A DNA stretch of 64,000 bases from contig CAJOEP010000013.1 in NCBI GenBank assembly GCA_905233445.1, positions 1-64,000 on the forward strand. The letters run 5' to 3'. Made by a program: the position numbers and the translations under genes. This DNA is from an uncultured Bacteroidales bacterium (GTDB lineage: Bacteria; Bacteroidota; Bacteroidia; Bacteroidales; F082). This document shows, in pieces, positions 40,442 to 49,069 of this stretch; position 1 is the stretch's first letter; the number at the start of each line of letters is the position of its first letter. The notes beneath the pieces are model-generated. The model made no database searches, was not told where the DNA came from, and saw only the letters and a program-made list of their open reading frames with translations.

Positions 40442-42013
40442 ATGAAAAGACTCCTTTTTATCGTTTTGATTGCCGTTTTGGGACTGACGGCATGTGGTCC
40501 GACACCTGAAGAACTTGTTGGGCATGGCAAAAAACATCTTGAAAACGAGAATTGTGCCGAGGCGGTGAATTGTTTCGAAAAAGCTTCTAAGAAAGGCAAT
40601 GCGGAAGCAATGTATGAATTGGGCAATATGTTTTATTCCGGATGTTGTGTTGATGAGGATAAAGAGAAAGCCGCTGAATGGTATAAGAAAGCAGCCGAGA
40701 TCGACTATCCTGAAGCGCAAAACAAGCTTGCAGATATGTATTATCAGGGAATTGGTGTTCCGCAAGATTTTGAAAAAGCCGCGAACTGGGCTATGAAGGC
40801 GGCGGCATACGATATGGTGGAGTCACAATTTGTATTGGCATCACTTTATTATGTTGGAAAAGGAGTTCCTCAAGATTACGACAAAGCCGCAGAGTCGTTT
40901 TTGAAAGTGGAAGAGAAGGGCGGAGACTTGGCTAAAAAAGCACAAATCATATTGTCTGTTTGTTATCTTAAAGGATTGGGAGTGCCTCAAAGCGACGAAA
41001 AAGCTGTTGAGATGATGTGTAAAGATAGTGATTTGTCTCTTGCGGAGGCGCAGCGAAAAATTGGCATTTTCTATAACTATGGATCTGAAGTCATGGACAT
41101 AGCGAGAGATATCGACCAGGCCGTGAAATGGTATCGTAAGGCGGCCGAAAATGGTGATGCTGTTGCGCAGAATCGTCTTGGAGTTGCATATTATGAAGGC
41201 ATAAGCGTTAAAAAAAACGTGAAGGAAGCCAAATACTGGTGGAAGAAAGCCGCAGACCAGGGTGATGAGGATGCGAAGGAGAACTTGAGGATGTTGGCAA
41301 TGGCTGAGAAGAGAGCGAGAGAAGCAAATAAGACATATATATTGAAAGGCGTTTCGTTTGAGATGGTATTCGTTAAAGGCGGCACGTTTACCATGGGAGC
41401 GACTCCCGAACAGGGTAGTGATGCTGTAAGAGACGAGTACCCGGCACACAGTGTTACATTGAGTGACTACTACATCGGAAAATTTGAGGTTACTCAGGAG
41501 TTATGGCGGGCTGTTATGGGTTATAATCCAAGTAGTTTCAAAGGCAATAATCTGCCGGTTGAAAATGTCAGTTGGAACGATATAGAAATGTTTATCATTA
41601 TGTTAAACGAGAAAACAGGAGCTAACTTCCGCTTGCCTACTGAAGCCGAATGGGAATATGCTGCAAGGGGAGGAAACAAAAGCAAAGGTTATAAATATAG
41701 TGGCAGCGACAGAATTGACGATGTGGCATGGTACTTATGTAATAATACACATGCCGTGGGGACAAAATTACCAAATGAATTGGGTATTTACGATATGAGC
41801 GGTAACGTTTGGGAGTACTGTCAGGACTGGTATGGAGATTACAGCAGTTCAAGCATGACCAATCCGACGGGGCCTTCTTCTGGTACGTTCCGCATACTTC
41901 GTGGTGGTAGCTGGGACATGTATGCAGAGTACAGCCGAGTGTCGTTACGCAACGTACGTCAGCCTAATGATCACAGCGCCACTAAAGGCTTCCGCCTCGT
42001 CCTTGTCCCTTAG
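40442..42013 (+). CDS. Lipoprotein with Sel1 repeats and formylglycine-enzyme-like domain
   Basis: 523 residues. Lipoprotein signal ending LGLTAC-GPT. Sel1-like repeats fill about residues 25-300 (AMYELGNMFYSGCCVDEDKE, AQNKLADMYYQGIGVPQDFE, AQNRLGVAYYEGISVKKN). From about residue 305 comes an FGE-sulfatase/SUMF1-type domain: FVKGGTFTMGATPEQGSD, YYIGKFEVTQELWRAVMG, FRLPTEAEWEYAARGG, MSGNVWEYCQDWYGD, RILRGGSWD. The domain is often used as a non-enzymatic binding module in Bacteroidota lipoproteins, and I see no proof of formylglycine-generating activity. Confidence 0.9.
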   Translation: MKRLLFIVLIAVLGLTACGPTPEELVGHGKKHLENENCAEAVNCFEKASKKGNAEAMYELGNMFYSGCCVDEDKEKAAEWYKKAAEIDYPEAQNKLADMYYQGIGVPQDFEKAANWAMKAAAYDMVESQFVLASLYYVGKGVPQDYDKAAESFLKVEEKGGDLAKKAQIILSVCYLKGLGVPQSDEKAVEMMCKDSDLSLAEAQRKIGIFYNYGSEVMDIARDIDQAVKWYRKAAENGDAVAQNRLGVAYYEGISVKKNVKEAKYWWKKAADQGDEDAKENLRMLAMAEKRAREANKTYILKGVSFEMVFVKGGTFTMGATPEQGSDAVRDEYPAHSVTLSDYYIGKFEVTQELWRAVMGYNPSSFKGNNLPVENVSWNDIEMFIIMLNEKTGANFRLPTEAEWEYAARGGNKSKGYKYSGSDRIDDVAWYLCNNTHAVGTKLPNELGIYDMSGNVWEYCQDWYGDYSSSSMTNPTGPSSGTFRILRGGSWDMYAEYSRVSLRNVRQPNDHSATKGFRLVLVP

Positions 42014-42053
42014 TTCTACTACGACGAAGTCTATCATACTAAGCTAAAAAAAG

Positions 42054-42164
42054 CGGTTTATTATAATGGAGCGGAGCAAGCCGCGGAACGGAGTGAAGCA
42101 GGCAAGCGAAGCGGAATAATAAACCGTGGCGTTAATGCAGCCGCTTATAAGGGCTTTTATTGTC
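42054..42164. repeat. Inverted repeat around a purine-rich core, plus a 34-base-unit relic
   Basis: The gap 42014-42323 has no gene. CGGTTTATTAT (42054-42064) and ATAATAAACCG (42116-42126) are perfect 11-bp arms. The purine-rich core between them has GGAGCGGAGC, GGAACGGAGTG and AAGCGAAGCGG words. At 42141-42164 CCGCTTATAAGGGCTTTTATT resembles the unit at 25126 and 25905. The remainder (42165-42323) is A/T-rich with no recognisable feature. Confidence 0.7.
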
Positions 42165-42323
42165 AAATTTTTTTAACAAAACTTGTCATTTTTCCTTACT
42201 TTATTTTGTATATTATTGAAAATCAAAAGCCAAAAAATTTTAAAAATTTTCCGAATCATTATTTAAAAAATAGTGTATTTTTTCGGCCTTGAAAACGAGT
42301 TTTAAATCATTGTTAAAAGTAAA

Positions 42324-42641
42324 ATGAAAAAGCTGACAAATAGTAAGGCTTTACTGCTTTTATTGGTGTTGATGTTGTGTTTTGTGTTATCGATGAAAGC
42401 TCAAAAAAGCGATGGTTTTTTCCGCAACGACGAACTTTATAACGACCGTAACGGCACCATCGGAGGCTTTAATATAGGTACACAGGGCTTCGGCCAGGAT
42501 ATCTACGGCGGCTTCAACATTACAACACAACAATTCGGACAGGAGGCGCCACTTGGCAGTGGAATGCTGATAATGCTCGGCGCAGGAACTGTTTACGCTG
42601 TAAAGAAACACAAACGCAAAGGGGATTCCTCGCTGCGGTAG
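42324..42641 (+). CDS. Small exported protein with APLGSG-helix-basic C-terminus
   Basis: 105 residues. Signal peptide (SKALLLLLVLMLCFVLSMKAQ). A short Gly/Phe/Asn-rich middle follows (FNIGTQGFGQDIYGGFNITT). The C-terminal end has APLGSG, a hydrophobic stretch MLIMLGAGTVYAV and a basic KKHKRKG. Motif, helix and basic tail resemble a sorting signal, but no such system is named for this motif here. Function unknown. It is followed by the frameshifted lipoprotein gene after 34 bases. Confidence 0.7.
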   Translation: MKKLTNSKALLLLLVLMLCFVLSMKAQKSDGFFRNDELYNDRNGTIGGFNIGTQGFGQDIYGGFNITTQQFGQEAPLGSGMLIMLGAGTVYAVKKHKRKGDSSLR

Positions 42642-42675
42642 TAATGACAAATAAGGAATAAAAATTAAATATTAT

Positions 42676-44111
42676 ATGAAAAAGCTCAGTATAGTAATCA
42701 TATCATTGGCATTGGTTTTAGGCTTAAGCCAGTGCAAGAAAAAAGTAACAGAAATCACACCTGCTGCTACACCTGAAGTCAATGGAAATTTAGTTCACAT
42801 CAGAGTGAATGCCGGACATGGCGACAAGCATGTCGTGTATCCTGAATCAGGTGCCTACGTCTTTGAGAACGGCGACAAACTCTATGTGGGCAACCATGGC
42901 TATTATGTCGGCACTTGGAATATTATAACGGTGCTTTCAGCGGCGACATCGAAATCGCCGATACATGTGCAGCTGCTTACAAGGATTATCTGCACTTCTA
43001 TTTCATTGGCGGTGCATATACTGGCGAACTGTACACGCCGTCGGCGACAAATCCAACAAGATCGTTTGAATGGAGCATCGCTGACCAAACGGGTAGTAAG
43101 CTTCCTATTATTTCATACGGTCATTCCACACAAAAATACTCAAAAAAAGCAACTGCCTATTCATGTATGCTTGAAAACAAGTGCGGCTTGGTGAAATTCT
43201 GGGCTTGGCCAACACCATCCACATCGAATACTCTCGTCACGATTTCGGAGATGAAGACCACGGCTCTCATCGACTTTGCCAATCCTGGAATAACCGCCAT
43301 CAATGACGTTGTCCAGACCATCTACATGCCTGCCATAAAAGCCAACACTTACTATGGTGGATACAACGGCATTTCGGTTGGACTCGAATATGTTGACCTC
43401 GGTCTGTCGGTGGATTGGGCTGCCTGCAACGTGGGCTCATGCACACACGAGGGTTACGGCAAATTCTTCGCTTGGGGCGAAACAGCATCAAAGAAAGCAT
43501 ACTGCTGGAGTCACTACGCGTTTGCCCAAGACCCTGACCCAACCGATGGTGATACGATTCACTGGGAATATCCTAATGATGGAGCAAATCTGTGGCTCAC
43601 TAAGTATAACACCCAAGACATATTCAGCAACCCTGAGGGAGACCCCGACCCCGATGGTGATACCATCTTGGAGTACGTGGACGACGCGGCAAGGGCAATT
43701 ATGGGCAATGGTTGGCGCACACCCACAGTAGAGGAATGGAATGAACTGATCGAAGGAACAACCCCAACAAGGGATGAGGTGAACGGCATAGGAGGCATAC
43801 GGTTCACAGCGACGAATGGCAATAGTATCTTCCTGCCCTTTGCCGGTTTTTACAGTGGTCCTCAACACTCGGCCCAATACAATGGTGACCGTCTGCCCGT
43901 GGGTGAATACTGGTCGAACGAAATCGACTCAGACAAACCCTACCAAGCGTGGTGTTTATACATCGATGACCCAACCTATGGTTATGACCCAGAACATCCA
44001 GAAGGATCACTTGAACACATCCGTGTGACGAGCGGGGTTCCAACTGGTACAGATGATGTGGGATTCATTCGCAATGAAGGACGTCCTGTGAGGGCAGTGC
44101 GTGATAGATAA
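42676..44111 (+). pseudogene. FISUMP-like lipoprotein gene with a single-base frameshift
   Basis: The frame starts at ATG 42676 with a lipoprotein signal (VIISLALVLGLSQC-KKK) and reads to NHGYYVGTW near 42918. It then leaves the correct frame. From LEYYNGAFSGDIEIADTC the protein continues in the next frame to the stop at 44111. The C-terminal domain reads EYVDLGLSVDWAACNVGS, KFFAWGETASKKAYCW, NGWRTPTVEEWNELIEG, VGFIRNEGRPVRAVRD, typical of FISUMP-type Bacteroidota lipoproteins. One missing T in GGCACTTGG restores one frame of about 478 residues. Sequencing error or true mutation cannot be told apart. Confidence 0.78.
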
Positions 44112-44122
44112 AAAATAATTTG

Positions 44123-44130
44123 TATCTTTG
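44123..44130 (+). promoter_or_regulatory. -7 element for dapD
   Basis: TATCTTTG followed by CA, 15 bases upstream of ATG 44146. Confidence 0.6.
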
Positions 44131-44145
44131 CAAAAAATTCCAGAT

Positions 44146-44955
44146 ATGAAAAATTTGCAAAGCATCATAGAAAAAGCATGGGACGACCGCTCACTGTTGG
44201 CGAAAAATGAGACTCGTGAGGCAATTCGTGAGGTGGTTCGACTTCTTGACAAAGGTGAGATTCGTATTGCTGAAAAGATTGATAACCAATGGGCTGTGAA
44301 TGAATGGCTGAAGAAAGCCGTCATCATGTTTTTCCCGATTAACGACATGGAGGTGTCGAAGAGCGGCATCTTTGAATATTACGACAAGATTCCTTTGAAG
44401 GGCGGTTTTGAGCAGGCTGGAGTGCGCGTGGTGCCTCCGGCGACGGTGCGTTATGGCGCTTTCATAAACAAAGGCGCGGTGCTGATGCCTTCCTATATTA
44501 ATATAGGTGCATACGTCGATAGCGGCACTATGGTCGATACTTGGGCAACGGTGGGCTCATGCGCGCAGATAGGCAAAAACGTGCATCTCAGCGGCGGTGT
44601 CGGCATCGGCGGAGTGCTCGAGCCAGTGCAGGCAGCTCCAGTAATCATTGAAGATAACTGTTTCATTGGCTCGCGTTGCATCGTGGTGGAAGGAGTGAGG
44701 ATAGAAGAAGAAGCAGTGCTTGGCGCGAATACCGTAATCACGCAATCGACGAAGATTTTGGATGTGACCGGACCAGAGATTAAGGAGTACAAAGGCGTGG
44801 TGCCAGCGCGTTCGGTTGTGGTGCCTGGTTCATACACAAAACACTTCCCGGCGGGCGACTTCCAGGTGGCTTGCGCATTGATAATCAAGAAGAGAAACGA
44901 GTCAACGGATAAAAAAACATCTCTCAACGAAGCGTTAAGAGATGTTCAAGTTTGA
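44146..44955 (+). CDS. dapD: 2,3,4,5-tetrahydropyridine-2,6-dicarboxylate N-succinyltransferase
   Basis: Succinylates tetrahydrodipicolinate in the lysine/meso-diaminopimelate pathway. 269 residues. N-terminal helices (IIEKAWDDRSLL) and a left-handed beta-helix: VRVVPPATVRYGAFINKGAV, NIGAYVDSGTMVDTWATVGS, GVGIGGVLEPVQAAP, DNCFIGSRCIVVEGV. The pathway fits MurE of this window, which looks diaminopimelate-specific. The last 13 codons encode, on the other strand, a hairpin that ends tRNA-His. Confidence 0.97.
   Translation: MKNLQSIIEKAWDDRSLLAKNETREAIREVVRLLDKGEIRIAEKIDNQWAVNEWLKKAVIMFFPINDMEVSKSGIFEYYDKIPLKGGFEQAGVRVVPPATVRYGAFINKGAVLMPSYINIGAYVDSGTMVDTWATVGSCAQIGKNVHLSGGVGIGGVLEPVQAAPVIIEDNCFIGSRCIVVEGVRIEEEAVLGANTVITQSTKILDVTGPEIKEYKGVVPARSVVVPGSYTKHFPAGDFQVACALIIKKRNESTDKKTSLNEALRDVQV
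44910..44945 (-). terminator. tRNA-His terminator inside the 3' end of dapD
   Basis: Minus strand: 8-bp stem ACATCTCT (44945-44938) / AGAGATGT (44924-44917), an inner CGTT/AACG extension, a 3-base loop, then seven T (44917-44911). This is an ideal rho-independent terminator for transcription coming from tRNA-His. It sits in codons for KKTSLNEALRDVQ of dapD. Confidence 0.88.
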
Positions 44956-44956
44956 G

Positions 44957-45031
44957 GGTAGAAGGTGGGATTCGAACCCACGACCCACGGAACCACAATC
45001 CGGTACTCTAACCAGCTGAGCTACATCTACC
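44957..45031 (-). tRNA. tRNA-His (anticodon GTG)
   Basis: 75 bases with the extra G-1 opposite C73 that identifies tRNA-His. Acceptor GTAGATG/CTTCTAC with one U-U mismatch, D arm GCTC..GAG, anticodon stem and loop CCGGA-TTGTGGT-TCCGT giving GTG, T arm CGTGGGTTCGAATCCCA. It converges on dapD; its 3' end is 2 bases from the dapD stop. Confidence 0.94.
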
Positions 45032-45048
45032 ATCTGGATTTGCGGGTG

Positions 45049-45081
45049 CAAAAGTACAAAATATTTTAATACGAAAGCAAA
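45049..45081 (-). promoter_or_regulatory. Promoter of tRNA-His
   Basis: Minus strand TTTG (45081-45078), 21 bases, TACTTTTG (45056-45049). Full consensus match, 17 bases before the tRNA. Confidence 0.78.
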
Positions 45082-45089
45082 AAAATCAT

Positions 45090-45097
45090 TATTTTTG
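45090..45097 (+). promoter_or_regulatory. -7 element for ruvX
   Basis: TATTTTTG followed by C, 18 bases upstream of the ruvX start. Divergent from the tRNA-His promoter. Confidence 0.55.
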
Positions 45098-45115
45098 CAA
45101 AAAATTTTTTCATAG

Positions 45116-45529
45116 ATGGGCAGAATAATGGCAATCGATTATGGCAGAAAGCGTTGCGGCATAGCCGTGACCGACCCTTTGCGCATCATAGCCAACGGTT
45201 TGACTACGGTGCGAGCCTGCGATTTGGTTGCTTTTATTCAGGATTACGTGAAGAAAGAAGTGGTTGATGAGATAGTGGTGGGGGAGCCGAAGGACATGCA
45301 CAACAACCCGTCGGAATCGGCGCAGTATATCGAGCCTTTCCTGAAACAGCTGAAAAAGGTGCTGCCTGACATGGTGGTCAAACGTTTTGACGAGCGTTTC
45401 ACCTCCGTGATGGCGCATCAGGCCATGCTCGACGCCGGTTTGGGTAAGAAAGCAAGGCAGAATAAGGAGCTCGTGGATACAATCAGTGCGACGATTATTT
45501 TGCAATCGTACATGGCATCAATAAAATAA
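45116..45529 (+). CDS. ruvX: Holliday junction resolvase-like protein RuvX/YqgF
   Basis: 137 residues of the RNase H-like YqgF family. It is thought to act in rRNA 5' processing and perhaps junction resolution. N-terminal catalytic Asp in MAIDYGRKRCGIAVTDPL, then VVGEPKDMHNNPSESAQ, and the C-terminal FDERFTSVMAHQAML with another active-site acid. def follows after 8 bases, so both are likely in one transcript. Confidence 0.94.
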   Translation: MGRIMAIDYGRKRCGIAVTDPLRIIANGLTTVRACDLVAFIQDYVKKEVVDEIVVGEPKDMHNNPSESAQYIEPFLKQLKKVLPDMVVKRFDERFTSVMAHQAMLDAGLGKKARQNKELVDTISATIILQSYMASIK

Positions 45530-45537
45530 AATATAAA

Positions 45538-46107
45538 ATGGTATTACCAGTTGTGGCGTACGGTCATCCGGTGTTGAAGCACGTGGCCGAAGATATTGAA
45601 GAAAACAGTCCTGAGATTCAGCAGCTTATCGCTGATATGTTTGAGACAATGTATTATACCGAAGGCGTCGGTTTGGCGGCTCCGCAGATTAACAAATCCA
45701 TTCGCCTTTTTGTGATGGACAGCGACCCGTTTAAGGACAAATATCCTGAGGGCGCAGGCGTGAAGAAAGTGTTCATAAACCCAGAAATCATTGAGCTTTC
45801 GGGTGAGCCATGGACGTTTAAGGAAGGCTGCCTGAGTCTGCCCGACATGGGCGAGGACGTGGAGCGCCCGAGCAAGGTGAAAATCAATTACTTGGATGAG
45901 GATTTCGTGGAACACGAAGATGAATTCGATGGAATAGTGGCACGCGTCATCCAGCACGAATACGACCACCTCGAAGGAAAATGCTACGTCGATAGAATCA
46001 GCTCAATGCGTAAGATGTTGTTAAAGAATAAGTTACGCAATATCTCCGAAGGCAACGTCGATGTCGATTACAAAATGATTTTCCCAAATAAAAAACACCG
46101 TAGATAA
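45538..46107 (+). CDS. def: Peptide deformylase
   Basis: Removes the N-formyl group from new proteins with a metal ion. 189 residues. All three motifs are intact: GVGLAAPQ, EGCLSLP with the metal-binding Cys, and HEYDHLEG with the two His and catalytic Glu. The stop is followed by a GTTTAGAG-type repeat. Confidence 0.97.
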   Translation: MVLPVVAYGHPVLKHVAEDIEENSPEIQQLIADMFETMYYTEGVGLAAPQINKSIRLFVMDSDPFKDKYPEGAGVKKVFINPEIIELSGEPWTFKEGCLSLPDMGEDVERPSKVKINYLDEDFVEHEDEFDGIVARVIQHEYDHLEGKCYVDRISSMRKMLLKNKLRNISEGNVDVDYKMIFPNKKHRR

Positions 46108-46155
46108 AGTTTAGAGTTGAGAGTGTAGAGTTTAGAGTAGTTTAAAAGTTTAAAG
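46108..46155. repeat. Low-complexity repeat, GTTTAGAG type
   Basis: Units AGTTTAGAGTTGAGAGTGTA and GAGTTTAGAGTAG between def and the lipoprotein. A short relative is at 52962-52976 at the ftsI stop. Confidence 0.7.
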
Positions 46156-46162
46156 AGGAAAG

Positions 46163-46660
46163 ATGAATAAGTATATAATTTGTTTTGTTTTAGCATTGCT
46201 ATTCGTGGGTTGCAGCAACAACGACCCGGCGAAGAGAATTGAAACATTGGAAAAAGAGGCGTTTGCAACTGAAAACGCAATTAACCCTGATATTGCAAGC
46301 GATTTAGTATCAGCGTATTGTGATTTTGCAGATGCATATCCGAATGATGAAAAGTCGCCGGAATATCTTTTCAAGGCGGTCGATGTTTCGATGAATCTTA
46401 ACGAGCCGCAGCGTACGATTTCGATAGTCGACAGGCTGGTGAAGGAGTATCCCGAATATCCTCGCACGCAGGCGGCGTTGTTCATTAAGGCGTTCATCTT
46501 CGAGACTCGTTACAACAACCTAGAGATGGCGAAGAAGATTTACGAGCAGTATCTTGAGATGTATCCCAATGGCGAGTTTGCCAATGATAGCAGGGCTTCC
46601 ATTGAAAATCTTGGCCTGACGCCAGAAGAATTGGTTAAAAAATTCGAATCACAGGAATAA
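46163..46660 (+). CDS. TPR lipoprotein (YbgF/BamD-like architecture)
   Basis: 165 residues. Lipoprotein signal ending LLFVGC-SNN. Then helical repeats of TPR type: ASDLVSAYCDFADAYPNDEK, PEYLFKAVDVSMNL, ISIVDRLVKEYPEYPRTQ, AKKIYEQYLEMYPNGEFAND. Such proteins act as envelope scaffolds; the partner is unknown. It sits between def and a 5'-nucleotidase-like lipoprotein. Confidence 0.82.
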   Translation: MNKYIICFVLALLFVGCSNNDPAKRIETLEKEAFATENAINPDIASDLVSAYCDFADAYPNDEKSPEYLFKAVDVSMNLNEPQRTISIVDRLVKEYPEYPRTQAALFIKAFIFETRYNNLEMAKKIYEQYLEMYPNGEFANDSRASIENLGLTPEELVKKFESQE

Positions 46661-46730
46661 CCTATCCCGCGTCCCTAAGTCTCGTGTCCCGCGTCAAAAA
46701 AACGGTATTTTTCGATTAACTAATAATAAC

Positions 46731-48284
46731 ATGAAAACAAAAATCTTTATCATTGCTGCATTTGTGCTGATTCTATTCGGTTGCGGCACTAAAAAGCAAC
46801 TGAATTCACCTGTAAAACAACACAACAGCATCGTCATTCTGTATGAAAACGACGTACATTGTGCCATTGACGGCTATGCGAAGATGGCTGGATTGCGCGA
46901 TGCAATATCCGACACGGCATACGTCGCTGTGGTGTCGTCGGGCGACTACCTTCAGGGCGGGACTGTCGGTGCCATCTCAAACGGCGGCTATATCGTTGAG
47001 ATAATGAAGCAAGTGCATTACGATGCGATAGCTTTGGGCAATCATGAATTCGACTACGGCATGCCGCGTCAGTTGGAGTTGCTTTCGACGTTCAATGCTC
47101 CGGTGCTGTGCGCCAATCTTTACGACAAGGACGGAAAAATTGTGTATTCGCCATACAAAATCTTCAATTATGGCGGGCGCAAGGTGGCTTTTGTGGGCGT
47201 GGTGACTGCTGAGACGGAGGCGATAACACCGGCTTATTTCATCAAGAAGCTTTATACTTTGAATAGAAATCAGATGGCTCAGCTGGTGCAGCAGACTGTC
47301 GATGACGTCCGCGCACAGGGCTGCGACTATGTGATTTTGCTGTCGCATCTAGGCGAGGAGCATCTGGACACCTCTATCGACTCGCACGAGCTTATTGCGG
47401 CTACGACCGGCATCGATGTTGTGTTGGACGCTCATACTCATAGCGTTATCCTTTGCGACACCTTGATGAATGCCGATGGCAAACCTGTTTATGTAACGCA
47501 GACAGGCACTGCTTTTGCCAATGTTGGCGAGCTTGTGATTACCAAAAACGGCAATTTCTGCTTTAATCTCATCCCGACAAATGACATTCCATACGTAAAT
47601 GCGGAGGTGAAAAAAGTCACCGACAGCATTCATGCTATACTTGATGAAGCGGTGGGGCAGGTGGTCTTCCATACTGACTATAGGATAAGAATCAAAGACG
47701 ACAACGGCAAGCGAATTGTGCGTAACGCTGAGACCAATGCTGGCGATTTGGTCGCTGATGCCATGCGCTATATGATGGACGCCGACATCGCATTTGTCAA
47801 CGGCGGCGGTGTTCGTAATGAGATTGAGACTGGCGATGTCACTTATAACCAAGTTGTGGAAATGCTGCCATTCGACAATAAAGTTGTGAAGATTGAGGCG
47901 ACAGGTGCCGAAATTCTTGAGATGCTGAGGCTGACATCGCAGAAAGTGCCTGATGAAGAGGGCGATTTCCCGCAGGCGTCAAATGTCAGGTTCACGATTC
48001 ATGTGGTTGAAGGCGGCGAAAACTACGTCACCTCGGTCGAGGTGCAGCAACCCGACGGCAGCTACAAGCCGATTGACCCGGCGGCGAAATATACGGTGGC
48101 AGTGAACGACTACTGTGCCTACAATGGCGGGTTTAAGAACGTTTTCGCTAATTGTCCTGTCATTTACGAGCCGATGATTTGCTATCGCGATGTAGTTGTC
48201 GAATATGTCATAAAGGCCTTGGGCGGCGAAATCCCGTCGCAATACGAAAAGAGCCAGGGCAGGATAACGATAGTTTACGAATAG
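46731..48284 (+). CDS. 5'-nucleotidase/UshA-family lipoprotein
   Basis: 517 residues. Lipoprotein signal ending [10 protein letters not shown]-terminal metallophosphatase domain with metal-site motifs [51 protein letters not shown]-terminal nucleotidase domain with [35 protein letters not shown] and [13 protein letters not shown]. Probably hydrolyses nucleotides or related phosphates at the cell surface. Overlaps the convergent engB gene by 10 bases. Confidence 0.93.
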   Translation: MKTKIFIIAAFVLILFGCGTKKQLNSPVKQHNSIVILYENDVHCAIDGYAKMAGLRDAISDTAYVAVVSSGDYLQGGTVGAISNGGYIVEIMKQVHYDAIALGNHEFDYGMPRQLELLSTFNAPVLCANLYDKDGKIVYSPYKIFNYGGRKVAFVGVVTAETEAITPAYFIKKLYTLNRNQMAQLVQQTVDDVRAQGCDYVILLSHLGEEHLDTSIDSHELIAATTGIDVVLDAHTHSVILCDTLMNADGKPVYVTQTGTAFANVGELVITKNGNFCFNLIPTNDIPYVNAEVKKVTDSIHAILDEAVGQVVFHTDYRIRIKDDNGKRIVRNAETNAGDLVADAMRYMMDADIAFVNGGGVRNEIETGDVTYNQVVEMLPFDNKVVKIEATGAEILEMLRLTSQKVPDEEGDFPQASNVRFTIHVVEGGENYVTSVEVQQPDGSYKPIDPAAKYTVAVNDYCAYNGGFKNVFANCPVIYEPMICYRDVVVEYVIKALGGEIPSQYEKSQGRITIVYE

Positions 48285-48874
48285 GTTTTATTGTAATTTT
48301 CAATCAAATCCAAAATCTCATCTCTTCCGGTTTTCTTTTCGGAGGAGGTGACAATCATTGTGGGGAGCTCTTCCCATTCTTCGGATAGTTTTTTCTTGTA
48401 ATTCTCAATGTTTTCGGCCAGTTTGCCGCTCCCGAGTTTGTCGGCTTTGGTGAAAACTATCACAAACGGAACCATGTTTTCGCCGAGGTTTGAGATGAAG
48501 TCCAAGTCGATTTTCTGCGGCTCGATGCGGCTGTCAACCAAGACAAATGTCGTGACAAGGTTTTGACGGCCTAAGATATATGAGTCGAGCATCTTTTTCC
48601 ACATTTCGCGTTCTTTCTGCGAGCGTTTGGCGAAGCCGTAGCCAGGAAGGTCAACCAGATACCATTCATTGTTGATAATGAAATGGTTGATAGTGATGGT
48701 CTTGCCCGGTGTCGCTGACACTTTGGCGAGTTTGCTGTTGCCCGTCAGCATGTTGATGAGCGACGATTTTCCCACGTTGGAGCGACCGATGAAGGCGTAC
48801 TCGGGTTTGTCGGGCTTCGGGAGCTTCGCGACGTTGGTGTTTGATTGCAGAAACGATGCGGATTTGATTAGCAT
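48275..48874 (-). CDS. engB: GTP-binding ribosome assembly protein EngB/YsxC
   Basis: 199 residues. GTPase needed for late 50S subunit assembly. G1 [16 protein letters not shown]2 TPGKT, G3 DLPGYGFA, G4 FTKADKL, G5 TSSEK. ATG 48874 chosen; a TTG 18 bases upstream lies in the promoter's TATTTTTG and is not credible. The leader is therefore very short. Confidence 0.95.
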   Translation of the reverse strand: MLIKSASFLQSNTNVAKLPKPDKPEYAFIGRSNVGKSSLINMLTGNSKLAKVSATPGKTITINHFIINNEWYLVDLPGYGFAKRSQKEREMWKKMLDSYILGRQNLVTTFVLVDSRIEPQKIDLDFISNLGENMVPFVIVFTKADKLGSGKLAENIENYKKKLSEEWEELPTMIVTSSEKKTGRDEILDLIENYNKTYS

Positions 48875-48889
48875 GATTTGAAATTTTTG

Positions 48890-48897
48890 CAAAAATA
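48890..48897 (-). promoter_or_regulatory. -7 element for engB
   Basis: TATTTTTG followed by C on the minus strand, 15 bases upstream of ATG 48874. Confidence 0.55.
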
Positions 48898-48904
48898 TAA
48901 AAAA

Positions 48905-48985
48905 GACGTTAGACTTTAGACATTAGATCTTAGTTTTTTTGAAAATAGCTAAAGTCTAACGTCTAAGGTCTAATGTCTAAAAGTC
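48905..48985. repeat. Inverted low-complexity repeat, GTCTAA type
   Basis: Left arm GACGTTAGACTTTAGACATT and TAGATCTTAG, right arm CTAAAGTCTAACGTCTAAGG and TCTAATGTCTAA: a long hairpin between engB and the dcw cluster. Confidence 0.8.
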
Positions 48986-48989
48986 TTAT

Positions 48990-49029
48990 TGTTGATAACT
49001 TTTTTCACTGTTTATAACCCTGTTGATAA
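48990..49029 (-). promoter_or_regulatory. Two DnaA-box-like sites upstream of mraZ
   Basis: TTATCAACA on the minus strand at 48998-48990 and 49029-49021, same orientation, 31 bases apart. One base from the E. coli DnaA box TTATCCACA. Binding is not proven and two 9-mers alone are weak evidence. Confidence 0.35.
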
Positions 49030-49054
49030 CTTTTTAAAAATTTTTGTAAAAAAG

Positions 49055-49069
49055 TGGGAGTAAGTGGGA
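49055..49069 (+). promoter_or_regulatory. MraZ-binding repeat in front of mraZ
   Basis: TGGGA (49055-49059), 5 bases, TGGGA (49065-49069). This is the spacing of the direct TGGGN repeats that MraZ recognises in other bacteria. It lies just upstream of a -7-like TAATTTTA (49079-49086), so binding would affect the dcw promoter. Confidence 0.65.

Noticed and set aside
42060-42120. Purine-rich GGAGCGGAGC tract as an iteron/origin region
   Set aside because: Spacing of the words is irregular, no replication initiator gene is near, and the region is flanked by ordinary chromosomal genes.
48990-49029. Origin of replication at the DnaA-like sites
   Set aside because: Only two weak sites, no dnaA/dnaN nearby and no AT-rich unwinding element beyond the usual background; a regulatory role is more modest and sufficient.
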